In this document: in pieces, positions 34,618-41,213 of the stretch
Layout of the letters: the number at the start of each line of letters is the position of its first letter
Position numbering within the stretch: the first letter of the stretch is position 1
Origin: Gammaproteobacteria bacterium
GTDB taxonomy: Bacteria > Pseudomonadota > Gammaproteobacteria > Acidiferrobacterales > SPGG2
Reading direction: 5' to 3'
Length of the DNA stretch: 45,018 nucleotides
NCBI GenBank assembly: GCA_029861845.1
Contig: JAOTYM010000018.1
Coordinates: 1-45,018, forward strand
Program-made: the position numbers and the translations under genes
The notes under the pieces: model-generated
Told to the model about the DNA's origin: nothing
The model's database searches: none
Seen by the model: the letters and a program-made list of their open reading frames with translations, nothing else

Positions 34618-35514
34618 ATGAACGTGGCTGTAACCGGGGGTACTGGTTTTATCGGCAGCGCAATGTGTAAGCGGCTACTCGCCGACGGTTACGCCGTCAC
34701 CGTGTTAACCCGCGACAGACGCCGAGCACAACAGCAAGTCAAAGGACAGATCCGGCTGATTGAGTCACCGAAAGAACTAGATGGCGAGAGTACACCTGAG
34801 ATCATCGTAAACCTTGCCGGTCTAAGCCTCGGCAGCGGCCGTTGGACAAGGGACCTCAAGCAGACGTTCATATCAAGCCGTGTCGGTGTGACACGACAAT
34901 TAATCGATTACATGGCTCACGTGCGAACCCCACCACGCCTACTCATCAGTGGTTCAGCCGTCGGCTATTACGGTGCCCGCGGGGATGAAGTGTTAACAGA
35001 AGACTCTTCACCCGGCCAAGAATATCAAGCCGACCTCTGTAAGGCTTGGGAAACGGAGGCTTCAAAAGCTATAAACTATGGTGTTCGGGTTTGTCTGTTG
35101 CGTTCGGGCGTAGTCTTTGGAAAAGGTGGAGGCGCATTGAGCTCACTAGTGCCCCAGTTCAAGTCGGGGTTGGGCGGGCATGTGGGAACTGGCAAGCAAT
35201 GGATGTCGTGGATCCATATCGATGATCTAATAGCTATCGTACTGTACCTCATGGCGAATGAGTCGTTACAAGGTCCTTTTAATACTACGACGCCTAATCC
35301 CGTGACGAATCGCGACTTCGCATCCAGGCTGAGTGCCGCCCTGCGTCGGCCTGCATTCATGTGGGCTCCGGGGTGGGTGATGCGGTTACTTATTGGGGAG
35401 ATGGCACATTTGTATATCACCGGGCAGAAGGTCATACCCAAAAGATTGCTCGAATCCGGTTACAAGTTCCGCTATCCGGAGTTGTCGCTCGCCTTGGCCG
35501 AGATTCTGGCGTAG
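34618..35514 (+). CDS. TIGR01777 family NAD-dependent epimerase/dehydratase-like protein
   Basis: The 298-residue extended-SDR protein starts with VAVTGGTGFIGSAMCKRLLADG (NAD-binding GxxGxxG). It has the hallmark segments of the YfcH/TIGR01777 branch: IVNLAGLSLGSGRWTRDLKQ, RLLISGSAVGYYGARGDE, SGVVFGKGGGALSSLVPQFK, WMSWIHIDDL and the C-terminal DUF1731-like region PAPxW/KVIPKRLLESGYKFRYPELSLAL. The biochemical role of this widespread family is not established. Only AAGAG precedes the ATG. AlaX follows on the same strand 52 nt later. Confidence 0.93.
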   Translation: MNVAVTGGTGFIGSAMCKRLLADGYAVTVLTRDRRRAQQQVKGQIRLIESPKELDGESTPEIIVNLAGLSLGSGRWTRDLKQTFISSRVGVTRQLIDYMAHVRTPPRLLISGSAVGYYGARGDEVLTEDSSPGQEYQADLCKAWETEASKAINYGVRVCLLRSGVVFGKGGGALSSLVPQFKSGLGGHVGTGKQWMSWIHIDDLIAIVLYLMANESLQGPFNTTTPNPVTNRDFASRLSAALRRPAFMWAPGWVMRLLIGEMAHLYITGQKVIPKRLLESGYKFRYPELSLALAEILA

Positions 35515-35566
35515 GCATCCGGTACACTGCCTCATCTATGTACTGATTCCTGTATGGAGGATGTCG

Positions 35567-36277
35567 ATGACCGAAGAGGTGTTTAGGACCGACTCCTATG
35601 CCACTCAATGTGAGGCGGTGGTGACGGCGGTCGACGAAAACGGTATACAGCTTGATCGTACGGTTTTCTATCCTATGAGCGGGGGCCAACCGGGAGATAC
35701 CGGCGGGCTACGTAATGCGGCAGGGGCAGAAGTACCCATAACAGATACACGAAAAGGCGATGCGCCGGGACAGATCCTACATATTCCCGAGTCGGGTGCA
35801 TGCGCCTTGAAGCCCGGCGATAAGGTCACAGCAGCGATCGACTGGGATCGGCGTTACCGGCTGATGCGTATGCACACCTGTCTGCACTTGCTGTGTTCAA
35901 TCGTTGCCGGCGGTGTTACCGGCGGCTCTGTGCGGGACGGTAGTGGTCGCCTGGACTTTGATCTGCCTGAACCGACGCTGGACAAACAACACATTACGTC
36001 CGAGCTCAATCGGCTTATCAGCGAGAATCGTTCGGTTCGGTTCCGGTGGATTACCGACGAGGAGATGACGAGTAAGCCAGAATTGGTGAGAACCATGTCA
36101 GTCAAACCACCTAGCGGACAGGGGCGTGTACGCCTGGTGGAGATCGAAGGACTAGATCTGCAACCCTGTGGCGGCACTCATCTAGCCTCGATCGGCGAAA
36201 TTGGCAAGGTGCGGGTGAGTAAGATCGAGAAAAAGGGCAAGCACAATCGGCGCGTGAACGTGGTGTTAGAAGCGTAA
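35567..36277 (+). CDS. AlaX-type alanyl-tRNA editing hydrolase
   Basis: The 236-residue freestanding editing protein should deacylate mischarged Ser-tRNA-Ala or Gly-tRNA-Ala in trans. It has an AlaRS-like N-terminal beta-barrel (FYPMSGGQPGDTGGL) and the zinc editing site H103-x3-H107 (MHTCLHLL) with C201-x3-H205 (CGGTH). This is the AlaX-M layout. GGAGG lies 6 nt before ATG 35567; a longer frame upstream overlaps the epimerase gene and is not used. A second trans-editing domain is encoded 1.9 kb downstream. Confidence 0.92.
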   Translation: MTEEVFRTDSYATQCEAVVTAVDENGIQLDRTVFYPMSGGQPGDTGGLRNAAGAEVPITDTRKGDAPGQILHIPESGACALKPGDKVTAAIDWDRRYRLMRMHTCLHLLCSIVAGGVTGGSVRDGSGRLDFDLPEPTLDKQHITSELNRLISENRSVRFRWITDEEMTSKPELVRTMSVKPPSGQGRVRLVEIEGLDLQPCGGTHLASIGEIGKVRVSKIEKKGKHNRRVNVVLEA

Positions 36278-36284
36278 GTCAATC

Positions 36285-36573
36285 GTGACTAAATTTATCG
36301 GTCATTGTCATTGCGGTAAGGTCAGGTTCGAAATCGAGACAACGCTTGATTACTCAGCCCGATGCAATTGTTCCTTGTGTCGCTGATGCGGTGCCTTTGT
36401 GCACTATGTGCCGGAGAAACATTTCACCGTAATCGAGGGTGAAGACTATCTGTCGCTTTATCAGGCCTACACTCACACCTGGTTACTATGGTGTTAATGT
36501 CGGTTGCCTGGAGGGTGTTAACGTGTTCGCGCTAGAACTCGAGGGTCTAAGCGACGGTGCGTTGTTGGAATAG
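36285..36573 (+). pseudogene. Broken GFA/Mss4-like zinc protein gene
   Basis: The frame from GTG 36285 gives GHCHCGKVRFEIETTLDYSARCNCSLCR, the zinc CxCxxxxF and CxCSxC motifs of the GFA family. A TGA stop directly follows, then GAFVHYVPEKHFTVIEGEDYLSLYQ. After that the second zinc region with the CGxxPF box is missing, and the C-terminal end YGVNVGCLEGVNVFALELEG continues in another frame to TAG 36571. A nonsense codon plus an internal deletion shows that this is a true pseudogene and not a sequencing error. Confidence 0.88.
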
Positions 36574-36630
36574 CCCGCACCAAAGCCCCAACCGCCCCCC
36601 ATGAACATAGGGCGGCGGGGCCAGGGCGGG

Positions 36631-37080
36631 TTAGGCGGCAAGTTTCGACGGTTCGTCGTTGGCCGGAGTCTTTGTCTCCGGAATGGTGACCACTTTCGAC
36701 TTAGGCTCAGCCGCTGCTTGCGATTCGTCGGGTAGTAGCTTGTCGACGGCAGCTGCAATCTCGGCCCTAAGCAGTCCAATGTCCTTCAACTGATGGTCGG
36801 TCAGCCCCGCAAGCTGGCGGATGTTTGCACGTCGCAGACGTCGGTGTTTGAGTGCTCGCGCGGCTCGCCCAGATGCGCCGACAATCGCCTCGGTGAGATG
36901 TCGCAGGGCTTGGCTGAAGGCGTGGGCGCGCAACTCGTGGCCCACCGTGGCGTAGTGCTCAAGGGTGTCATGGTCGAGATCACGTCTTGGCGCCCAGTCA
37001 TACCCGGTCAGACTCTGGCCAAGCAAGGATAAGTGTTGATCAAATGCCGTATTTGAATATTGATTGGTCGCTCTATTCAT
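36631..37080 (-). CDS. DUF1127 (YjiS-like) protein, copy 2, N-terminally extended
   Basis: ATG 37080 is preceded by AAGAGGAA 7 nt upstream; an upstream ATG at 37128 lacks a site. The 149-residue product has an N-terminal extension of about 65 residues (polar, NQYSNTAFDQHLSLLGQSLT). Next comes a basic helix and the DUF1127 core RRANIRQLAGLTDHQLKDIGLLRAEI, then a charged Lys/Pro/Glu tail. It is divergent from a GcvA-like LysR gene, as copy 1 is. The basic core suits nucleic-acid binding. Confidence 0.85.
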   Translation of the reverse strand: MNRATNQYSNTAFDQHLSLLGQSLTGYDWAPRRDLDHDTLEHYATVGHELRAHAFSQALRHLTEAIVGASGRAARALKHRRLRRANIRQLAGLTDHQLKDIGLLRAEIAAAVDKLLPDESQAAAEPKSKVVTIPETKTPANDEPSKLAA

Positions 37081-37128
37081 TTTAGAATTCCTCTTAGTTA
37101 AGTTAATCGGTATCAATGCTGATTTCAT

Positions 37129-37157
37129 AAATTAGAGCAATAATAAGGCACTGACAA
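37129..37157 (-). promoter_or_regulatory. Sigma70-type promoter of DUF1127 copy 2
   Basis: On the minus strand TTGTCA (37157-37152) and TAATTT (37134-37129) are separated by 17 bp, with a start expected near 37122. That gives a leader of about 40 nt to the ATG at 37080. Confidence 0.5.
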
Positions 37158-37171
37158 ACGACAATTTGTGT

Positions 37172-37194
37172 CATTCAATTTAGTAAATATAATG
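37172..37194. promoter_or_regulatory. Candidate LysR site of the second module
   Basis: A 23-bp AT-rich imperfect palindrome with 9 of 11 pairs matching (outer CATT/AATG, inner ATTTA-G-TAAAT) is centred 23 bp upstream of the LysR start. It is also about 61 bp upstream of the predicted DUF1127 start. The position mirrors the site of the first LysR/DUF1127 module, although the sequence differs. Confidence 0.45.
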
Positions 37195-37205
37195 TGACAT
37201 AGGTC

Positions 37206-38123
37206 ATGGAACGTCGGTTACCGCCACTCAATGCGCTGCGCGCCTTTGAGGCCGCCGGCCGTCATCTGAGTCTTACTAAGGCGGCGGAAGAGCTCCACGT
37301 GACCCCGGCCGCGGTCAGCCATCAGGTGAAGGCGCTCGAGGATTATCTGGGCGTACAGCTCTTCCGACGGCTGAATCGTGCGTTGTTGTTGACCGACGCC
37401 GGTCAAGCCTGCCTGCCGGGTCTGGCGGAGGGATTTGACCGGTTGGCGGAAGCCGTTACCGCGTCGCGCTTTCGCGATGAGCGTCGTGCCTTAGCGGTTA
37501 CCGTGCCACCCACATTCGGCGCCAGGTGGTTACTATCTCGCCTCGATCGATTCCGAACCGCACACCCGGGTATCGACGTGCGTATAGATGCGACCGATCG
37601 ATTGGTCGATTTCGCTCGCGAGGAGGTCGATATCGGTATCCGCTACGGGGCTGGCAACTATCCGGAGTTCCACGTCGAACCCTTGATGGCGGAGGAGGTG
37701 TTCCCGGTGTGTAGTCGGCGCTTGCTCGAGGGACCGCGTCCTTTACGGAAGCCAGAGGATCTCAAAGCGCACACGCTATTGCATAGTGAGTGGACGACCC
37801 GCGCACAGCCGGATTGGGCCATGTGGTTACTGGCGGCCGGTCTGCATAATATCGATGCATCGCGCGGGCCACAGTTCAGTCTTGCCGGTATGGCAATACA
37901 AGCGGCGATCGAGGGTCATGGCGTCGCGTTGGCAGGTAGCGTACTGGTAGCCGACGATCTTACCGCCGGTCGATTGATCAAGCCCTTTGATCTAAGTGTC
38001 CCCGTGAGCTTTGGCTACTATATGGTGTGCGCGAAAACGGCGGTCAACCGGCCGAGGATTACCGCGTTTCGTGAATGGCTGATAGCCGAAGCGCGTGAGT
38101 ACGAGACAAACCGAAGACTATGA
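37206..38123 (+). CDS. LysR-family regulator, GcvA-like (copy 2)
   Basis: This 305-residue regulator starts ERRLPPLNALRAFEAAGRHL and has the wHTH AAEELHVTPAAVSHQVKALE, nearly the same as copy 1 at 6937. The effector domain aligns throughout, with RYGAGNYPEFHVEPLMAEEV and LHSEWTTRAQPDWAMWL. The two are paralogues that have diverged in the ligand-binding part. It is divergent from DUF1127 copy 2 and probably controls it. The ThrRS-editing gene follows 23 nt later on the same strand and may be co-transcribed. Confidence 0.93.
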   Translation: MERRLPPLNALRAFEAAGRHLSLTKAAEELHVTPAAVSHQVKALEDYLGVQLFRRLNRALLLTDAGQACLPGLAEGFDRLAEAVTASRFRDERRALAVTVPPTFGARWLLSRLDRFRTAHPGIDVRIDATDRLVDFAREEVDIGIRYGAGNYPEFHVEPLMAEEVFPVCSRRLLEGPRPLRKPEDLKAHTLLHSEWTTRAQPDWAMWLLAAGLHNIDASRGPQFSLAGMAIQAAIEGHGVALAGSVLVADDLTAGRLIKPFDLSVPVSFGYYMVCAKTAVNRPRITAFREWLIAEAREYETNRRL

Positions 38124-38146
38124 GCCGATAGCATGTCAAACCGCCG

Positions 38147-38557
38147 ATGAAACTATTGATGTTCCAGGCGCGGCGATTTCGCTTCAGGACGTTTCTCAAG
38201 ACGCTAGCGGACGCGGATGATCAAGATGTAGAAGAGGATCTGGCGGACGTGGCCGTCATCTTTGTGCATGCCGAACCCGAAGATGAAACGCGCCGGGATA
38301 AGTTATTCACAACTACCTTAAAGAACACAAAGTGGTTGGCGAACAAGCGCAGCCTTAAGAGAATAGTGCTGCATTCCTTTACTCATCTCTCTAGCAGCAA
38401 AGCAGAACCGGATTTCGCTCGCACCTTCCTCGACGACCTAGCGGCCAGGCTGAGATCGGCGGGCTATAAGGTATGGATTACGCCGTTCGGTTATACATGC
38501 GAATGGGATCTTTCAGTACACGGCGAGTCTATCGCCAAAGTCTTCAAGGCACTGTGA
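38147..38557 (+). CDS. Freestanding archaeal-type ThrRS editing domain
   Basis: The 136-residue product matches the N-terminal editing domain of archaeal threonyl-tRNA synthetases, a DTD-like fold that removes Ser from Ser-tRNA-Thr or D-amino acids from tRNA. The strongest parts are VAVIFVHAEPED (core strand), IVLHSFTHLSSSKAEPDFAR (HLSS motif) and the end VWITPFGYTCEWDLSVHGES (PFGYxxxxxxxxxGH-like). In archaea this domain is fused to the synthetase or is a separate subunit; here it stands alone. It follows the LysR gene by 23 nt. Trans-editing is inferred from the fold. Confidence 0.85.
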   Translation: MKLLMFQARRFRFRTFLKTLADADDQDVEEDLADVAVIFVHAEPEDETRRDKLFTTTLKNTKWLANKRSLKRIVLHSFTHLSSSKAEPDFARTFLDDLAARLRSAGYKVWITPFGYTCEWDLSVHGESIAKVFKAL

Positions 38558-38562
38558 CCCAA

Positions 38563-39495
38563 TCAAGCTGCCCCGAGTTCACCCCGTGCCGCTTCCCAAC
38601 CAATCAACGCCCGTTTGCGGGTTTGGCCCCAGCGATAATTGCCGATCACACCAGTCTTGCGGATGACGCGGTGACAAGGGATTAAGTAGGCGATAAGGTT
38701 ATGACCGACCGCTTGCCCGACCGCTCGCGCTGCGTTGCCGCGATATCCGGAAAGGCGAGCGAGCGACTCATAGGTTGTTAGTGAGCCGGCCGGCACCCGA
38801 AGTAATGCCTCCCACACCTTGACCTGAAACGGTGTACCTCGCAAAAGCAATCGCAGCGGTGAGCTTCCGGGGACTGGTGATTGGCTGGGGGACGCAAAGA
38901 TCCGCTGGACGGCGCTACGAGTACCGTCTTGATCCGAGACCGCCTGTGCCTGTTCCCAGCCGATCAGCTGATGGGCGAGGGCACCCTCCCGGTCATCTTC
39001 AATTACGAAAGAAAGACCACAAATACCGCGCTCGGTCAGCATCAACAGACATTCGCCGAATGGCGTAGGGTGAAACCCGTATTGTATGGTGAGATCTTGG
39101 CCACGGCGTTTGTACTCGCCGGGGGTTACTGCCTCACAGCGAACGAATAGGTCATGAAGCCGGCTCGGGCTTGATAGTCCGGCATCGAAGGTGGCATCCA
39201 ACACGCTGGCTGAGTCGGACAGACTTCGCTTTGCCCGCGAAAGGGTGAGGTATTGCAGGAACTTCTTTGGGCTTATGCCAACCCAGCGGCTGAAGAGTCG
39301 CTGAAAATGATATTCGCTTAATCCGACTTCGCTGGCGATATCAACGAGATGAGGTTGTTCCGATGCGTGTTGCGCAACATATTCCAGAGCCTGCGCGATT
39401 CGGTCGTAGTCGCGTGATTGCGCTAGCAAAACGTCCGAGGCCTTGTTGCTTAGGGCCGTGTTTGCCCGTGTGGTCATTGTCAGCTCGAGGGTCAT
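38563..39495 (-). CDS. AraC-type regulator / methylated-DNA-protein cysteine methyltransferase
   Basis: The 310-residue bifunctional protein has an AraC-like helix-turn-helix pair (about 30-115, LVDIASEVGLSEYHFQRLFSRWVGISPKKFLQYL) and a C-terminal MGMT domain. The latter shows GTPFQVKVWEALLRVPAGSLTTYESLA, the methyl-acceptor Cys in IPCHRVI and the following GNYRWG. The N-terminal zinc domain of E. coli Ada is absent. It repairs O6-methylguanine and perhaps regulates its own operon. ATG 39495 sits behind AGGTGAG; a GTG 9 nt upstream is possible. A DUF1127 gene lies 15 nt upstream on the same strand. Confidence 0.93.
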   Translation of the reverse strand: MTLELTMTTRANTALSNKASDVLLAQSRDYDRIAQALEYVAQHASEQPHLVDIASEVGLSEYHFQRLFSRWVGISPKKFLQYLTLSRAKRSLSDSASVLDATFDAGLSSPSRLHDLFVRCEAVTPGEYKRRGQDLTIQYGFHPTPFGECLLMLTERGICGLSFVIEDDREGALAHQLIGWEQAQAVSDQDGTRSAVQRIFASPSQSPVPGSSPLRLLLRGTPFQVKVWEALLRVPAGSLTTYESLARLSGYRGNAARAVGQAVGHNLIAYLIPCHRVIRKTGVIGNYRWGQTRKRALIGWEAARGELGAA

Positions 39496-39510
39496 TATTC
39501 TCACCTACCG

Positions 39511-39747
39511 TTAGCAGCGCCAGAAAGGTTTATTGGCCTCTAGTTCGGCATCGGTCCGGCTGACGCCGATGTCTTTGAGCATGCAATCATCGAGCGTCAA
39601 TAAGGTTCGACGTTGACGCGCTCGCTCGTGCCACCCGAGCAGCATATCAATGAGGGCCCCCATGCTCCACTGCAAGCCATGGTCAGCGGCTACTGTGCGA
39701 GGACTGCGCGGTGGTAACCCGTATAAGGCATAAGCTTTGGTTCTCAT
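39511..39747 (-). CDS. DUF1127 (YjiS-like) protein, copy 3
   Basis: ATG 39747 follows GGAG at 10 nt. The 78-residue product has a short leader, a helical segment (MGALIDMLLGWHERARQRR) and the classic YjiS core TLLTLDDCMLKDIGVSRTDAELEANKPFWR. This is the most canonical of the three DUF1127 proteins here. It is first in an apparent two-gene unit with the AraC-MGMT gene, 15 nt away. Unlike the other two it has no adjacent LysR gene. Confidence 0.88.
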   Translation of the reverse strand: MRTKAYALYGLPPRSPRTVAADHGLQWSMGALIDMLLGWHERARQRRTLLTLDDCMLKDIGVSRTDAELEANKPFWRC

Positions 39748-39946
39748 GGCAAACGATCTCCATCGACTGTTTCTTACGGGACGCAAATGTACGCCGGCGT
39801 GTCGCATTGGGCCACCCGATTCTTGCTGCCGCAGCGAGCCTGTGCGGTGCCTAGAGCGCTAACGACTGACGCCGGTCAATTAGGTGTAGGGAGATACTGG
39901 CAAGAGGTGAATCGACGGTATCGAGACCGCCCCGCCTTGACGATGA

Positions 39947-40939
39947 CTACTTGGTTGCGCCGACAACCTTGATGCAATTGCGTCCTTGCCGCTTGGCGTC
40001 GTAGAGCGCCTGGTCGGCGCGGGCGAAAAGGCCAATGTGCTTGTCCCTGCCGGTCAAAGACGCGACCCCCATGCTAACAGTCACGTTGATGGTCTTGTTC
40101 TCGAACTGGCAAGCCACGCCCTGAATCTTCTTGCGGATATTCTCAGCTAGTACGGTTGCGCCGCGCCGTGCCGTGTTATTTAACAGAATTGTAAACTCGT
40201 CACCGCCGTAACGAGATACCAGATCCGTCTCACGCAGCGAACCGCATACAGCCTCGGCCACAGCCTTAATCAGTTGATCACCGATTGCGTGGCCATACTT
40301 GTCGTTAACCTGCTTGAGGTCATCGATATCCATAATTATGAGAGACAAGGGCGTGCGATGACGCCGGGCAAGACAGATTTCGCGGCGCAGCGCTGCTTCC
40401 ATGGCCGTGCGATTGTAGATACCGGTCAGCGGGTCGGTGAGTGACGCCTGGAACGCATTTTCGTACTGCACGGCGTTTCGCAGGGGGTAGGCAAGACTCG
40501 ATAGCAAGAACTCGAGTAAAGCGCTCTCTTTCTCGTTAAAGGGCTTTCCACGGGTGAAGGTAACCTGACCCAGGTTCTGCTTTTCGACGATTAGTCGAAA
40601 CGTACATAAATGCCTAGCCACGCGCCCAACTGTTAGATCGATTGCGGGCTCATCGTTGCTGTAGTTGAGGCTGCTATGGGGGACGCTGGCACCGATTTCG
40701 CGCGAGAATAGCCTTACCAGCGGTTCGAGTTCGAGAGTGGTCTGTAGGACCGCGACGGTCCTTAAGGCCTTGTCAAAGCCCCGCTGGCTACTACCGTTGG
40801 GTCGGGTCTTGAGCCAGGCCGCGCTTGTAATTTGACCTATACGTTTTCCCGAGAAATCGACCGTCTTCGCGGTCCCTGATTCATTGGTTGTCCGTAACAT
40901 TTGCTGCCATTCCTCGGCGCTTTCCCCCAAAGCGCGCAT
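39947..40939 (-). CDS. Diguanylate cyclase (GGDEF)
   Basis: The 330-residue protein has a C-terminal GGDEF domain (about 165-325) with DPLTGIYNRTAMEAALRRE, the active-site GGDEF in SRYGGDEFTILL and VTVSMGVASL. An RxxD inhibitory site (RETD) lies five residues before it, so the enzyme should be active and subject to c-di-GMP feedback. The N-terminal half, about 150 residues without TM helices, resembles a GAF-like sensor (FRLIVEKQNLGQVTFTRGKPFNEKESALLEFL). It would make cyclic di-GMP in the cytoplasm in response to an unknown signal. Confidence 0.95.
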   Translation of the reverse strand: MRALGESAEEWQQMLRTTNESGTAKTVDFSGKRIGQITSAAWLKTRPNGSSQRGFDKALRTVAVLQTTLELEPLVRLFSREIGASVPHSSLNYSNDEPAIDLTVGRVARHLCTFRLIVEKQNLGQVTFTRGKPFNEKESALLEFLLSSLAYPLRNAVQYENAFQASLTDPLTGIYNRTAMEAALRREICLARRHRTPLSLIIMDIDDLKQVNDKYGHAIGDQLIKAVAEAVCGSLRETDLVSRYGGDEFTILLNNTARRGATVLAENIRKKIQGVACQFENKTINVTVSMGVASLTGRDKHIGLFARADQALYDAKRQGRNCIKVVGATK

Positions 40940-41103
40940 CCGATTTGTTTGGTTCTATTAAACAATAAGTTAGACGATATTATTCAACCTGTCCAGGAAA
41001 ACCACACGCTAATTGGCTGTAATCGGCCCTAGTTTCTGTGGGCGACCACACCATCTAGGCCGCCGGTCGATGGCTATGCGCGTACGGGCTCAGGCCATTG
41101 CGA

Positions 41104-41143
41104 TATAATACAAGGGCCTGACCGTGGCCCTGTTCACGGCCAC
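41104..41143 (+). promoter_or_regulatory. -10 element and leader hairpin of ppdK
   Basis: A perfect -10 TATAAT lies at 41104-41109 with no good -35 at 17 bp. The transcript would start a few bases later. GTGGCC (41124-41129) and GGCCAC (41138-41143) can pair around an 8-nt loop in the leader. The function of the hairpin is unknown. Confidence 0.4.
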
Positions 41144-41213
41144 CGTCAATCCATAGTTGACGGTAATCCAGCAGACTAAACTAGACAAGCCGGCACACCG
41201 GCCAGGAGCTTCC

